A stretch of DNA of 47,106 nt. It comes from Phallusia fumigata (lineage: Eukaryota; Chordata; Ascidiacea; Phlebobranchia; Ascidiidae). Location of the stretch: NCBI GenBank assembly GCA_008931825.1, contig QXVZ01005995.1, forward strand, positions 1 through 47,106. The letters run 5' to 3'. The notes beneath the pieces were generated by a model. It was not told the DNA's origin, did no database searches, and saw nothing but the letters and a program-made list of their open reading frames with translations. A program made the position numbers and the translations under genes. Positions 32,919 to 45,900 of this stretch are shown piece by piece (the stretch's first letter is position 1; each line of letters begins with the position of its first letter).

Positions 32919-35900
32919 ATGTTGTTTTTGGCATGCACAGTACTGTTATTTGGTTCATCAGTGGGACAGCTGGTGCCAGGCATGTATTGTGGTGAGAAAA
33001 ACTGCTACGATGTTTTAGAAGTTGATAGTTATTCTTCTCGGTCACAAATAGCCAAAGCGTATCGCAAAATGGCTCGGGAATATCACCCTGATTACCTAAA
33101 GAGTAGAGGTGCTACCGATTTGGAAATTGAGGAGGGCGTCAAAAAATTTCACCTAATAGCAACTGCTTATGAAACACTGAAGGAGACCCAAACAAGAGAG
33201 GAATATGACTATTACCTTACTCACCCTGAAGAGTATTACTACAATTACTATCGGTACTACAAAAGAAAGATGCCAAACGTGGATGTGCGTGTTGTGCTAG
33301 GTGGTACCATTACTGCTATTTCGATATTTCAATACATAAGTTGGATGACATCATACAACACAGCAATAAACTATATGGCTCAAAACTCAAAGTATAGAAA
33401 TGCTGCTAAAGAGGAGGCAAAATCCAGAGGATTGTGGCTTGAAAAAAGGTACAAAAACAAGCATTATGGTGTATAAAGGTATGCAACCCCTGGCATGAGG
33501 TGATTTTTTTTATAAGTCACGTAAAGTGATTTACGAGTTCATATTCCAATGCATTTTGTGAGCCAAGTTGTAAGACCTCTTTGTTTTAAAGCAGTGACAT
33601 CATCAACATGGCACATAAAGTCATTACCTTTTGACATAATTAGCGGGCAGGCTGCATTAATGGAAAACATTTAACTTACGTTGTTGCACAACTGTAATTT
33701 TTCTGTAAATGTTTTTTGTTTGACAAACACTGAAGGGCATCATACAAATATTTGCTCGTTGTGTTTTTATAAAGTTTTCTAAATATTGTTTTACTTGTTT
33801 GCAGTGAACAACGAAAACAGTTGCGTTATAAGTCCAGGGAAGAAATAAAAGAGGATGAAGACAAATTGATAAAACAGATCATAGAGGAAAAAATGGACAT
33901 CCGAGGTGGATATCAAAAACCAACTTACACTGATGTGCTGGGGGTTCAGATTGTACTGCTGCCCTACTACCTTATGAAGTGATTGATTGATGTACCCTTA
34001 TATCTTTTGAAATGTTGAGTTTTGCTTAACGAGCTGATCTTTAGATTTTTCTGGTTTCATTTTCGATGGTTCAGCGATTATACCATTCAGAAAAAAGAAT
34101 ACACAGATGAAGATAAAGTTTACCTTATATGCAAAAATTTGAAAATTAAACCATTGCAATGGGAACTGTACAGCGACAAGCACAAATATGAGTTTATGGA
34201 TAAAGAACTTTGGATAAAGAGTAATGCAGTGGTAATTATGGGTCCCCTTCCTAAAGGGGACACATATTGTTTTCACTCTGTTTGTTTTTTGTTTTTTTTT
34301 TTCTTTTTTGTACCCTCCCTGCAGCTTGTCTGTGCACTTTTGTCATGAAATGTTTGATGGATTTCTCTCTTTCACAGCTGGTAGATATGGTCAAGGCGGT
34401 GTGTCATGAGTTTAGTTTAACCCGGGGGGGCCAGTGGTTACCCCGCTAGCCCCCTAAAAAAGGTCAAATAGTTAAACAGTGTCCGAATTGGATGAAATCT
34501 AGACAGTTTGTATAACATGTCATTATGGTGCAATAATTAATGTTTTTTACCCTATAGCCCCAGCAGTTACCCCACTAGCCCCCNNNNNNNNNNNNNNNNN
34601 NNNNNNNNNNNNNNNNNNNNNNNNNNNNNNNNNNNNNNNNNNNNNNNNNNNNNNNNNNNNNNNNNNNNNNNNNNNNNNNNNNNNNNNNNNNNNNNNNNNN
34701 NNNNNNNNNNNNNNNNNNNNNNNNNNNNNNNNNNNNNNNNNNNNNNNNNNNNNNNNNNNNNNNNNNNNNNNNNNNNNNNNNNNNNNNNNNNNNNNNNNNN
34801 NNNNNNNNNNNNNNNNNNNNNNNNNNNNNNNNNNNNNNNNNNNNNNNNNNNNNNNNNNNNNNNNNNNNNNNNNNNNNNNNNNNNNNNNNNNNNNNNNNNN
34901 NNNNNNNNNNNNNNNNNNNNNNNNNNNNNNNNNNNNNNNNNNNNNNNNNNNNNNNNNNNNNNNNNNNNNNNNNNNNNNNNNNNNNNNNNNNNNNNNNNNN
35001 NNNNNNNNNNNNNNNNNNNNNNNNNNNNNNNNNNNNNNNNNNNNNNNNNNNNNNNNNNNNNNNNNNNNNNNNNNNNNNNNNNNNNNNNNNNNNNNNNNNN
35101 NNNNNNNNNNNNNNNNNNNNNNNNNNNNNNNNNNNNNNNNNNNNNNNNNNNNNNNNNNNNNNNNNNNNNNNNNNNNNNNNNNNNNNNNNNNNNNNNNNNN
35201 NNNNNNNNNNNNNNNNNNNNNNNNNNNNNNNNNNNNNNNNNNNNNNNNNNNNNNNNNNNNNNNNNNNNNNNNNNNNNNNNNNNNNNNNNNNNNNNNNNNN
35301 NNNNNNNNNNNNNNNNNNNNNNNTAGTTTAGTGTGGACCATAGGCGCCGAGTACGCGGTGGCGGGGTGGCGCGGCCACCTTGGGTTTTTCAAGCACGGTG
35401 GCCGCCACCTTGCATTTTTCGATCTGTTTGTAGAAATCTTGTGCAAGTTCGTCAATATTTGCACAGAACAGGGGCGTAACAAGTTTATTCATAAGGTGGA
35501 AAAACTGAACACACAAAATCTGAAAGGCTTTGGCGGCGTTTTACGTTGTTTATGCCGTCAAACTTGCGATTGTTTACCGGTGAATTGTTAGCCATTGTTA
35601 CGTTACAATCCGGTTATGCTGTAATAAGAGATGATGACAACTGTAATATTTTATGTAACGCTTGCCTTCAAATAGCGAAATGCTTTCGTAATGTTTTTAT
35701 ATACGTGTGTTAAGCTACAACTAAGGAATATGCAAGAACAGGAATGTAGACATAGATTCCGAACGAAACGACCGAAAGACCTTTTGTGGCTACATTCGTT
35801 CGAACACAAGTTTTCATGCATATGACGAACCACGATGGATTTGTAATTTTGCATTGTCTTAGAAAAGAACCATCGTTTAACAAACGTGTTCAGGGCCATG

Positions 35901-37926
35901 TGACTTGATACGCGTAGATACCTGTGCACCGTANGCCCCCTAAATGGGTCAAATAGTTAAACAATGTCCGAATTGGATCCCCCCCCGACAGTTTGTATAA
36001 CATGTTATTGTGATGAAATATTCATTGTACTTTACCTTATAGCCCCAGCAGTTACCCCACTAACCCTCTAAAATGGGGCAAATGAATAAAAGATGTCTGA
36101 ATTAGATGAAATATAGACAGTGTGTATAACATGTCATCATGGTGAATTTGTTGCTGTGTTTACCCTATAACCCTGGCAGTTAACTNTCAAGGAAGTGTTA
36201 TAGCAACTGTCACGTGTGTTGGGATAACGCAACTCTTGCTGCTGTTTACGTGTGTGACGTCACAATACTTCGCGTTGTGACGTACATCTGCCACCTTGCG
36301 TTTTTGCAAAACTCGGCGCCTATGGTGTGGACTATATGCACAATTTGGTAATGGCACACACTGGCTTTACCATGCCAGACAAATAACATGGCAGTGTTGT
36401 CTGACTATGCGGGCAAGGGGAAACCAATAGTACGAGGCATGAATATTGAGTTGATAAAGTCACAATGCATCTATAGAGACAAGGGAAATCCCCATGTTGA
36501 ACACTTTCTAAATTTTGTAGTTGATGACTGTTGGTACGCAATATTTTGTTGGAGGAAATTTTGCAAGTGGTAGACTGGGTCTTGGGGGTGAGTTTAACCT
36601 TTGGGCCTGGTCCGGATAGCCCCCAAAAATGGGGTAAATTATTAAACAATGCCCAAATTAGATAAAACTTGGACAATTTGTAAGAACATGCAATTGTGGT
36701 GTATCAATTGCTGTGTTTTATATGTAGCCCCATCAGTCAACCTACTATTCCCAAAAATTTCTATATTGGGTCATGGTGGTGTCTAATTTCTGTTGTCAGT
36801 TAAAATCACCAACTTTAGAATTAAATTATAATACAATAATAGTTTTTTTTAAATATCTGCTACAACTGTTACATGTATCTTGGCAATTACATATTCTACA
36901 ACTTAGCGTGTGTGGGGACCCATGCGTTTCTGCCTGCAGAAACAATAATGTCATAAAAACTATAGGTAACTGTGGGACCCAATATAGCAAAAAAACAGTG
37001 AATATGGCATTTTTAAGGGGGTTGAAATNCTATAGGTAACTGTGGGACCCAATATAGCAAAAAAACAGTGAATATGGCATTTTTAAATATGTTGAAATAG
37101 TGTATGTGAAATGGCAATATGGTGAAAGCCACCCTTCTAGTTTTTTATTACATTTAGCATTGTGTAAACTTAGATAGTTTTGCAGTGCAGCAGCAAAATT
37201 TGCCATCTACATTTCTTTGTTATTTATGTTTATACTTGTAAAGTCCCTTTTCACAGAAAAGTGATGGTTTGTACCCTAATGTTCTCACAAATGTTAAGCA
37301 AATGGCCACATCTGAAGGTCTGGTCAATTCTTATTTAGTTGTAAAATCAGCTCTATTTTGTGGGTCCCCTTTCCTGAAGCAAACACATATTGTTTTCACT
37401 CTTTTTTTTTGTTTTCCCCTCCGGTTTGTACACCTACTTGACAAATAATTTTAGGTGGGTTTGGACAAAACTTTTACCGGTGGTAGATATAGTTATAGAG
37501 ATGTGTCCTCTGTTTTGTTTTATCTCGTAGCCCCAATGGTTATCCCCTACCATCCAAATAGTAAAACATTTTTATACATTCAGGCACGCCACAAACCTAT
37601 GTTTAGCATGGATTATATACACAATTTGTGTTAGCAGTTAGTAGCTGAGCTACTAATAAATAATTGTATGCTTGTGGGGACCCAATCATTTCAATTTAGT
37701 AAAAAAATTGAATGCAACAAGGTGGCATAGTGTAAAATATCATAGTGAACATACATTTATATTATCGATTTGTTGGTGGTTGCAAATAATTTATACTTTT
37801 CAGACTTTTATGGTTGAAAAGGCTGAGGAAGCAAAAATTAAAATGGCTGAGGACCCAAAGATGAAGCGATACAGGAGATGGATGAATAAAGGAGGACCTG
37901 GCAGAATGACCTTTGAAGAGAGTTAA
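32919..37926 (+). CDS. DNAJC25: DnaJ homologue subfamily C member 25
   Basis: Four exons: 32919-33448 (ATG 32919), 33805-33978, 34045-34231, 37804-37926 (TAA). CDS is 1014 nt, 337 residues; the human protein is about 360. A signal-like hydrophobic N terminus is followed by the J domain (CYDVLEV, then HPD at residues 56-58, YETLKE), HPEEYYYNYY, a membrane helix at about 123-145 (VRVVLGGTITAISIF), IRGGYQKP, a second hydrophobic segment near 225-240, and the conserved C terminus KRYRRWMNKGGPGRMTF. The HPD motif is the part that stimulates Hsp70 ATPase. DNAJC25 is a membrane J-protein, likely at the ER. Exon 1 must splice at the GT at 33449-33450, because reading on meets a stop at 33474-33476. 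Intron 3 (34232-37803) is 3.6 kb of repeats and contains the sequence gap. Confidence 0.95.
34584..35323. other. Assembly gap (Ns)
   Basis: 740 undetermined bases inside DNAJC25 intron 3, starting within a copy of the 128-bp repeat. The reading frame that appears to cross it on the minus strand is an artefact of the Ns. Confidence 0.99.
35337..36326. mobile_element. Possible inverted-repeat element around the gap edge
   Basis: ACCATAGGCGCCGAGT at 35337-35352 reappears inverted at 36311-36326, and GTGG directly flanks both outer ends (35333-35336, 36327-36330). Internal GCCACCTTGC-type strings occur near both ends. Because single-N joins at 35934 and 36186 fall inside, the intervening order is uncertain. 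Confidence 0.35.
36960..37098. repeat. Duplicated 69 bp at a single-N join
   Basis: 36960-37028 and 37030-37098 are near-identical and separated by a single N at 37029. Most likely an unmerged contig overlap in DNAJC25 intron 3. Confidence 0.8.
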
Positions 37927-39934
37927 AAACCCTGAAAAGAATGTTTTTTGATATTCTCTGTGCAATATGATGTTCATTTTTATTTGGCCAGTTCTAATAT
38001 TTTTTGCAATGCAAAAGTGTTTGAATTTGGTTTCATTGTGACTAGAATAGACATATTGCACGCATAATTTCATGCTGTTTAGAGGGTGCTAGTAAAATGA
38101 AACTATTCAGTGAAATAAGAATTTGTCAAAAGTAAAAGTTAAAACTATGCAGCATATGATGTTGAAAAAATGTGCGCAATGTGTAGTTCTGCTATGGTAT
38201 GCTCGTTGCTTTCTGCCATCATTGTACGTTTTAGTCAATGCCTGTGTATTTTTGTGTTGTGGCACTGCCAACTGTAATCAGGTACTGCATAGTACCAGTT
38301 TATGTGTGGCAGAATTCAATGCTGTGGTTAGCATTTGCAAACGATGCAATGCTAAAAGACTACTTCCAAGTGACATTTGACCATATTTGTGTTTTGCAAG
38401 TGCTTCAAAATTCACATGTAACATTTAACGATAACACTGCACTACCCATTTCTTACGTCGTCGTTTGTAAAAAAAATAACAATACAAACACGTTTGACAA
38501 AGCCCCTGCAAATTGAAAATGCTACAAATGATTAGTCTGTCTATTTCAGGTTTTTTTTATGGGTCTGCACCCACCTTGATGCCTGTTATAAAAACTCGCC
38601 CCCGCTAAGGCCCGGGGTCATATTAACCAGGGCTTCCCAAACTTTTTAGACCGCAACACCTCCGGATTGATTAGAATTTTCCGCAACCCCCGCCATTGGC
38701 AGCAATAATCAATTCAAAACATACATACATGCTGTAATAAGGCAGCTTTTTCTTATCGGCGTAATTCAATCTTTAAGTTGTTTAGCATGTAGCTTGTAGC
38801 CAACATTCCGCCCAATTTAATGACTAGAATCTGGCGAACTTTAATAGCACAATGAAACCTCTTAATAAGTGACGAAACGAACGAAAAATATTTAGATGCA
38901 TCACAAGCACATTCATTTGTCGCTGTCAGCTTCCATCAACTTTTTCATGATACGATATTATCTGAGTTTTGCATTTGTTTTGCCATTTCCGTTTCAATGG
39001 TCAAAAAACGTACAACACTTAGTGTTAAATAAAGGTACTCGCGACCCCAAAAAACTCGTCGTGTGAAATAACGAGCAGATTTGGCACAACAAGGCCATAA
39101 CTCACTGTACCAAAATAGCAGTGCCCTTTGTCTCGTAACATTTGCATTATCAATTTACTGATGCTTGACAATTTACAAAAAATTGAACACGATCTTGCTG
39201 TTAAAGAGAGTTTTGTTGTGGTTGGGAGCTAATTTGTGCACCTTTGCTTACCGTTAACTTTTTGTCTGCGAAATAAAGTGTTGACCGCCAGGTGTAAATG
39301 ATACAACTCGGCCAATGCACAAATCTCGGCGTTAGAATAAATCACAGACTACAAACTTGCTAATTTCAGCCACAATATATCCACTTGGTGTCGAATTACG
39401 CCACCAAAAAATGCTTACATCATAGTGTTGAATGATTTTTGTGTGTGCATGACAGCTGTTTAGTAGTTGTTTGGGTCTGAAAACAAAGACGAGAGATTGT
39501 CATTTGTTGCACGGCTGTGACGTTATAATAACGCCAACAACGAATGACACGACGGCTTTTCCTATTAACTGATGCAGATTATATAATAAAGGGATTTTTT
39601 TTATTTTATTAGTAGTTTGGTTCATTTTTTAATGTTGAAAGAGTATGAGAAACCTGATACCACATACGGAAGTTTTGAGGGAATTTTTTGCTTGGAAAAA
39701 GTATTTGTTTCTGCATTCTTAGAGTCTAGTCTTTGAAACCTCTTCATAAGACTGATTTCAAAGATGCAGTGTTTTGTTTGTAATCTGTATTAAAGCCAAC
39801 ACTCAGTGTGTATATATATGTATTTTTTTAAATAGATCTGTTAGGTTGTCAAAGTTGTGAAAATTCTAATGTAATTGTTTGTATCACCAGCAAAACATTT
39901 TCAGTACCATTTGGCAATTTTTATCGCGGCCAAA
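37927..39934. other. Intergenic between DNAJC25 and FAF1
   Basis: About 2 kb. It holds the 3' UTR of DNAJC25 and a hAT-like terminus at 38628. The open frames at 38123-38516 have no recognisable domain and fall in the likely 3' UTR. The FAF1 promoter should lie right of about 39000; no core element could be assigned. Confidence 0.5.
38628..39080. mobile_element. hAT-like element relic
   Basis: CAGGGCTTCCCAAACTTTTT at 38628 followed by AGACCGCAACACC is typical of hAT-type terminal repeats, and CTCGCGACCCC near 39042 resembles their subterminal repeats. The far terminus was not located, so the right boundary is a guess. Non-autonomous; no transposase frame seen. Confidence 0.45.
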
Positions 39935-42900
39935 ATGGACAGAAATGAAATCTTAGCAAACTTTCAGGTAAAACTAATTTGTATATGATTCCTGTGAGAT
40001 CAATACAATTAAATGTAAAGTTCTTTAATTTGTATGAGCATAAACTACAAATAATGTAGTCATAATTTGTTCTACAATTTTTATGTATCCGATCAAAAAT
40101 ACAACTATTTTTACTTTACACCTTTGTAGGCTTGCACAGGAATCGATGATATTGGGGAGTGTATGGTTATCCTCGAACAGTGTGATTGGCACTTTCAAAA
40201 TGCAGTTACTGCTGCCTTGTCTAATAATCATTTGCAAGGGAATTCTTCTCAAACTGGGTAAACTTAATCTTTAAAATTGACTGATCAAAATGCACACATA
40301 CTTGAGCCTGTTTCTGTAATGCTTCTTTTAGGGTTCAGACTGCTGAAAGGGAAGGAACAATGCTGACTTTTTCTTGTACTTTGGGTGGAACAACAAGAGA
40401 CATCACCCTCGATGACTCAAATACTGTTGGTATGAAATCTTAACAATAATATGCTGTTTTGTCTATTTTGGGATCTACCTTTTTTTTCCATTTAGGTGAT
40501 CTAAAACAAATTGCCTCGATTGAACTTGGCATTACACCAAGTGAAACTGAATTTGAAAAATGGCCAGCTGCATCAACTGTGTCACGACCAAACAACAACA
40601 CAGTGCTTGCCACTATGGGTTTGCCCCACTTTAATAAGTTAACTGTGAGAATGAGTCAGCTAACTGGAGTCACTATAGCAGAGGATGTTGGCGGTAGCAG
40701 CATCCCGTTGGAACTACCTTGCTCTGTGTTTAATGAGTAAGTGTTATGAGATGTTGGAAATAGCACCAGTTACAGCTTCAAATGCTGTACATGTGATTTT
40801 TGTTGTTGTATTTAACCTAAACATGTTTTTATAGAATGCCTTCAAATGACATTGTTGATTTGACCCGGACATACAAATTAAAGATTTCCAACATTGAAAA
40901 CCGACAGGTGCATGTAATTGATTGTGAAGGTTCAAAAACTGTGGGTGAGTTAAAAGAAGATGCAGTTGCTATCACAAGAATTCCAATAGATCAACAAGAA
41001 TGGGGTGGATTTACTAAAGGAGACTCTATTGATAATGATGTGAGTAAAACAAACCCATTATTGTGTCATATTGCTGTTTATTGCATACATTATTCCTATT
41101 GTTTAATAACAACGGTCTTAAAACCCATGTGGCCACAGTAGTTAGTAAAGAAGTCAGCAGAGATTAAAAACACCTAAAGAAAATGGAACAAAAATCAAAA
41201 ATGGGGCAGGAAGGTCACAGCAGTATGAATGGGAGAGGAGAAAAGGCAGACCAGCTAAAAACTAAAGCTTTTAGACCTCAATACAAGAGGCATTCTGGGC
41301 TAGACAAGGGGTTGTGTAAAAAGTGCAGGTACAGCCATCGTCTTGAGTTACTTGCAAGAACAGGATTAAGTAAGTGACCTATTATGCATGTAGCACTACC
41401 GAGTTATTTTATGTCAGATAGTTGCAAGTTCGGCTTTGTAGTTTAGAAGGTTGGTTTAGGTTATTGGATAAATGTACACCACCAATGCCATTGAAGGTTT
41501 TGGTAAAAGACTTCTATATTTATGATGTTTGTTTTTTTTTATTCCTACCCTTTCCCAAACTACCCAATCCAGGCCACCCTCTCCAGCCTAAACCTTGATT
41601 TACCGATCCATTCTCTGCGAGTAAATCGCAAGCGCAGTAAAACCATTCCTACCCAACTAAACCCATTGTCTGTACTGGGAGGGTCCAACATCTTTCCTCA
41701 TCCTCACAACAATGGTTCTAGTTCAACGTTACATCAACATATGGTGATTTCAAGTAGTGATGATGATGAACCTGAAACGTTTGGAGATGACATATTTAAT
41801 GATGCTAATGTAGGAGTAAAAAGAACAATTAGTCTAAGTAAGTTGGGTCCTGTGCTGCTTTTAAATATTAGGATGTAGGGCTGGCTGTGCAGCGCTAATG
41901 TTTTTAAGGTAATTAAGTTCATGTTTAAATTAATTTTGTACAATATATATGTCGTGTATGTTTGATACCTATTATATTCCTATTTGAGGTGGTAATTTGC
42001 ATTCAATAATTATGTTTTACATGTTTTTCAGTGCCAGAAAAGGCCGTGGATGAAGTAATTGCGCAACAACAGTTTAAGTCCGAATTTTTATCAAGGTATG
42101 CCGAAGGTCCTGACTTCTACCTTGATACACTGACTGCTGCTGTACAAAAAGCTTTTGGCTGTGAAGCAAGAAAAAGAAAACTTTTAGGTAAGTTTTGGTT
42201 CAGTGCAATGAAGTTAAGTTTCATTTCCTTAGCCAGTTGTGGGTCCCTTTCCATGAATTTTTTCCATTCAGTTTTTTTGTGTGACGAAATGGGCACCAAT
42301 AAACCATTAATTGGCATGGCGCATGAGAATATTTCTGTCTAACATTACACCTTTTCTGCTTTAAAAAGCATCAGTAAAATGTTAAACTAACTGTAAACGT
42401 AGGCTTACCATACGTCCCGCTTTAGCCGGGATTGTCCCAGTTTAAACGCCTTGTCCCGGCGTCCCGCCCGGTCAGCCAAAATGTCCCGGTTTTTGTTTAG
42501 CTGTTAACCATAATCAGGTGTGGTTAATTGACCACATTCCTTTTAATAACGTATATTATCAAGTTAACGAATGACCGTAAATGCACTACCTGTACATAAA
42601 TATAATTGCAAATTTCTGTGCCAAGAATTTTGTCGATATATTTTTTATTAAAATAGTCATTGTGGTTGTACGTTTGGGTTGGATGTTAGAAAAAACGCTT
42701 TATTTGCCTGCTTGTTTGAAAAGCGTCCCGGTTTTGAGTTGTAAAAATATGGTAAGCCTATGTAAACGTAATGTTTGCAGTTGTTCTGTATGTAAACATA
42801 AAGTTTCCACAACACTTTTGACTATTGTTACTAATGCTTCCAGCTGTTTACCTTCATCACGACGGCAGTATTCAAAGCAACGTTTTCTGCAGTCAGCTGC

Positions 42901-45900
42901 TCGCCAACCAGTCAATCATTGAGTATTTGAACGCTCACTTTATCACGTGGGCATGGGATGTCACCTCAAGCTTCAATAAAGAAACGTACGGCAAACTTGT
43001 TCAGCAACAAATCCGTTAGCGCGAAATTTGGCTGTTCGGAATCAGTCATGGAAAGAGTATTTTGTTTGTTGCGACCAAACGTTTGTGAAATAGCCTTGGT
43101 GCAAACACGTTTTCCACAAAACGGAATGCGGAAATACTTTTTCACCACCTTTTCCGAATGAAACGACTCCTTTTAAACATTTTTTATAAACGTTTTATAC
43201 TAACAAATGCGCATCCTACCTGTTAATTGTACCTCTGTTTGTTAGACAAACCCAATTTCTACAATATATTTTCTAGCTTTAAAGACTGTCGTAGTGAAAT
43301 TAGTTGGGTCTGCACATTTCACAAGTTAACCTGGTCACAAATTTTTTACGGTAGGTTTTTACGATCCTGTCAGCGTCTCCTGGGATCGGGTGTTGCTGAC
43401 ACCGTGCGGCGGATGAAGAAAGATCATTTCCCGATGTTGGTTCTGGCCCACGGCAAGGGTCGGTCGTGTGACGTAACTGCCATTATTCAAGGTTAGTTGC
43501 GTTAGCAAGTTACATGTAGTGTTAATATATTGAGAAAATTGTTATCACTTGACGCTGTTTTTTTTTCAAACCTGATCGTAAAAACTATTATATCTTGTTT
43601 CACGTTTGTTTAATGTCCAGCTAGGGCAGCAGAGCTGTAATATATAATCTGTGGGAACGTTTGGCTACAAACATGATGAAAACATTCCTAGACTTTTGGT
43701 AACTGCTACAAGTATGAACAAATTGTACAACACTAGTAAAGGTTGTTCTTGGTGACAAACAACAAACACCAGTGACGTACTCTCTATAAAACACAGGTTC
43801 TTAAAATTCGAAAGTACGAATGAATCGATCCGCAAATCTAAATTGCTCTGTGACGTTGCGTGATGACGCACGCTTGAGATTTATGCACGTGACAAGTCGC
43901 GCTGCCCTTAGCTACATGNGGTTCTAGTTCAACGTTACATCAACATATGGTGATTTCAAGTAGTGATGATGATGAACCTGAAACGTTTGGAGATGACATA
44001 TTTAATGATGCTAATGTAGGAGTAAAAAGAACAATTAGTCTAAGTAAGTTGGGTCCTGTACTGCTTTTGGATGTAGGGCTGGCTGTGCAGCGCTAATGTT
44101 TTTTAGTGTAATTATGTTCATGTTTAAATCAGTTTTGTATAATATATATATGTTGTGTGTGTTTGATACCTATTATATTCCTATTTGAGCTGGCAAATTG
44201 CATTCAATAATTATGTTTTACATGTTTTTCAGTGCCAGAAAAGGCCGTGGATGAAGTAATTGCGCAACAGCAGTTTAAGTCCGAATTTTTATCAAGGTAT
44301 GCTGAAGGTCCTGACTTCTACCTTGATACACTGACTGCTGCTGTTCAAAAAGCTTTTGGCTGTGAAGCAAGAAAAAGAAAACTTTTAGGTAGGTTGTGGT
44401 GTAGTGCAATGAAGGTAAGTTTCATTTCCTTAGCCAGTTGTGGGTCCCTTTCCATAAATTTTTTCTATTTAGTTTTTTTTGTGTGACAAAATGGGCACCA
44501 ATAAACTGTTAATTGAGCTGGCGCATAGGAATATTTCTATCTTACATTACACCTTTTCTGCTTTAAAAAGCATCAGTAAAATGTTAAACTAACTGTAAAC
44601 GTAATGTTTGCAGTTGTTCTGTATGTAAACATAAAGTTTCAACAACACTTTTGACCATTGTTACTAATGCTTCCAGCTGTTTACCTTCATCACGACGGCA
44701 GTATTCAAAGCAACGTTTTCTGCAGTCAGCTGCTCGCCAACCAGTCAATCATTGAGTATTTGAACGCTCACTTTATCACGTGGGCATGGGATGTCACCTC
44801 AAGCTTCAATAAAGAAACGTACGGCAAACTTGTTCAGCAACAAATCNCGCCAACCAGTCAATCATTGAGTATTTGAACGCTCACTTTATCACGTGGGCAT
44901 GGGATGTCACCTCAAGCTTCAATAAAGAAACGTACGGCAAACTTGTTCAGCAACAAATCCGTTAGCGCGAAATTTGGCTGTTCGGAATCAGTCATGGAAA
45001 GAGTATTTTGTTTGTTGCGACCAAACGTTTGTGAAATAGCCTTGGTGCAAACACGTTTTCCACAAAACGGAATGCGGAAATACTTTTTCACCACCTTTTC
45101 CGAATGAAACGACTCCTTTTAAACATTTTTTATAAACGTTTTATACTAACAAATGCGCATCCTACCTGTTAATTGTACCTCTGTTTGTTAGACAAACCCA
45201 ATTTCTACAATATATTTTCTAGCTTTAAAGACTGTCGTAGTGAAATTAGTTGGGTCTGCACATTTCACAAGTTAACCTGGTCACAAATTTTTTACGGTAG
45301 GTTTTTACGATCCTGTCAGCGTCTCCTGGGATNTTAAAGACTGTCGTAGTGAAATTAGTTGGGTCTGCACATTTCACAAGTTAACCTGGTCACAAATTTT
45401 TTACGGTAGGTTTTTACGATCCTGTCAGCGTCTCCTGGGATCGGGTGTTGCTGACACCGTGCGGCGGATGAAGAAAGATCATTTCCCGATGTTGGTTCTG
45501 GCCCACGGCAAGGGTCGGTCGTGTGACGTAACTGCCATTATTCAAGGTTAGTTGCGTTAGCAAGTTACATGTAGTGTTAATATATTGAGAAAATTGTTAT
45601 CACTTGACGCTGTTTTTTTTTCAAACCTGATCGTAAAAACTATTATATCTTGTTTCACGTTTGTTTAATGTCCAGCTAGGGCAGCAGAGCTGTAATATAT
45701 AATCTGTGGGAACGTTTGGCTACAAACATGATGAAAACATTCCTAGACTTTTGGTAACTGCTACAAGTATGAACAAATTGTACAACACTAGTAAAGGTTG
45801 TTCTTGGTGACAAACAACAAACACCAGTGACGTACTCTCTATAAAACACAGGTTCTTAAAATTCGAAAGTACGAATGAATCGATCCGCAAATCTAAATTG

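Larger units (their letters stand above)
34437..37560. repeat. Family of about 128-bp repeats in DNAJC25 intron 3
   Basis: Units contain TAGCCCCAGCAGTTACCCC, then GTCAAATAGTTAAACA, TGTCCGAATTGGAT and GACAGTTTGTATAACATGT. Anchors GTTACCCC at 34437 and 34566 are 129 bp apart, and at 36051 and 36179 they are 128 bp apart. Further diverged units lie near 35935, 36600-36740 and 37530. Flanking pieces such as CACATATTGTTTTCACTCT at about 34260 and 37385 recur too, so a larger parent repeat is likely. The gap 34584-35323 begins inside a unit. Confidence 0.75.

Noticed and set aside
34547..35482. 311-residue minus-strand frame
   Set aside because: Almost entirely across the N gap; it has no real sequence content.
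41183..41377. Plus-strand open frame of 64 residues in FAF1 intron 5
   Set aside because: Exon 5 joins the exon at 41573 in phase with the expected UBL sequence; the frame has no FAF1 similarity and no clear splice sites.
43920..45546. Second set of FAF1 exons 6-9 as a genuine exon duplication or a second gene
   Set aside because: Joined by single Ns, only silent changes seen in exon 7, exact same end point, and further partial repeats at 44848 and 45334; this is assembly redundancy.
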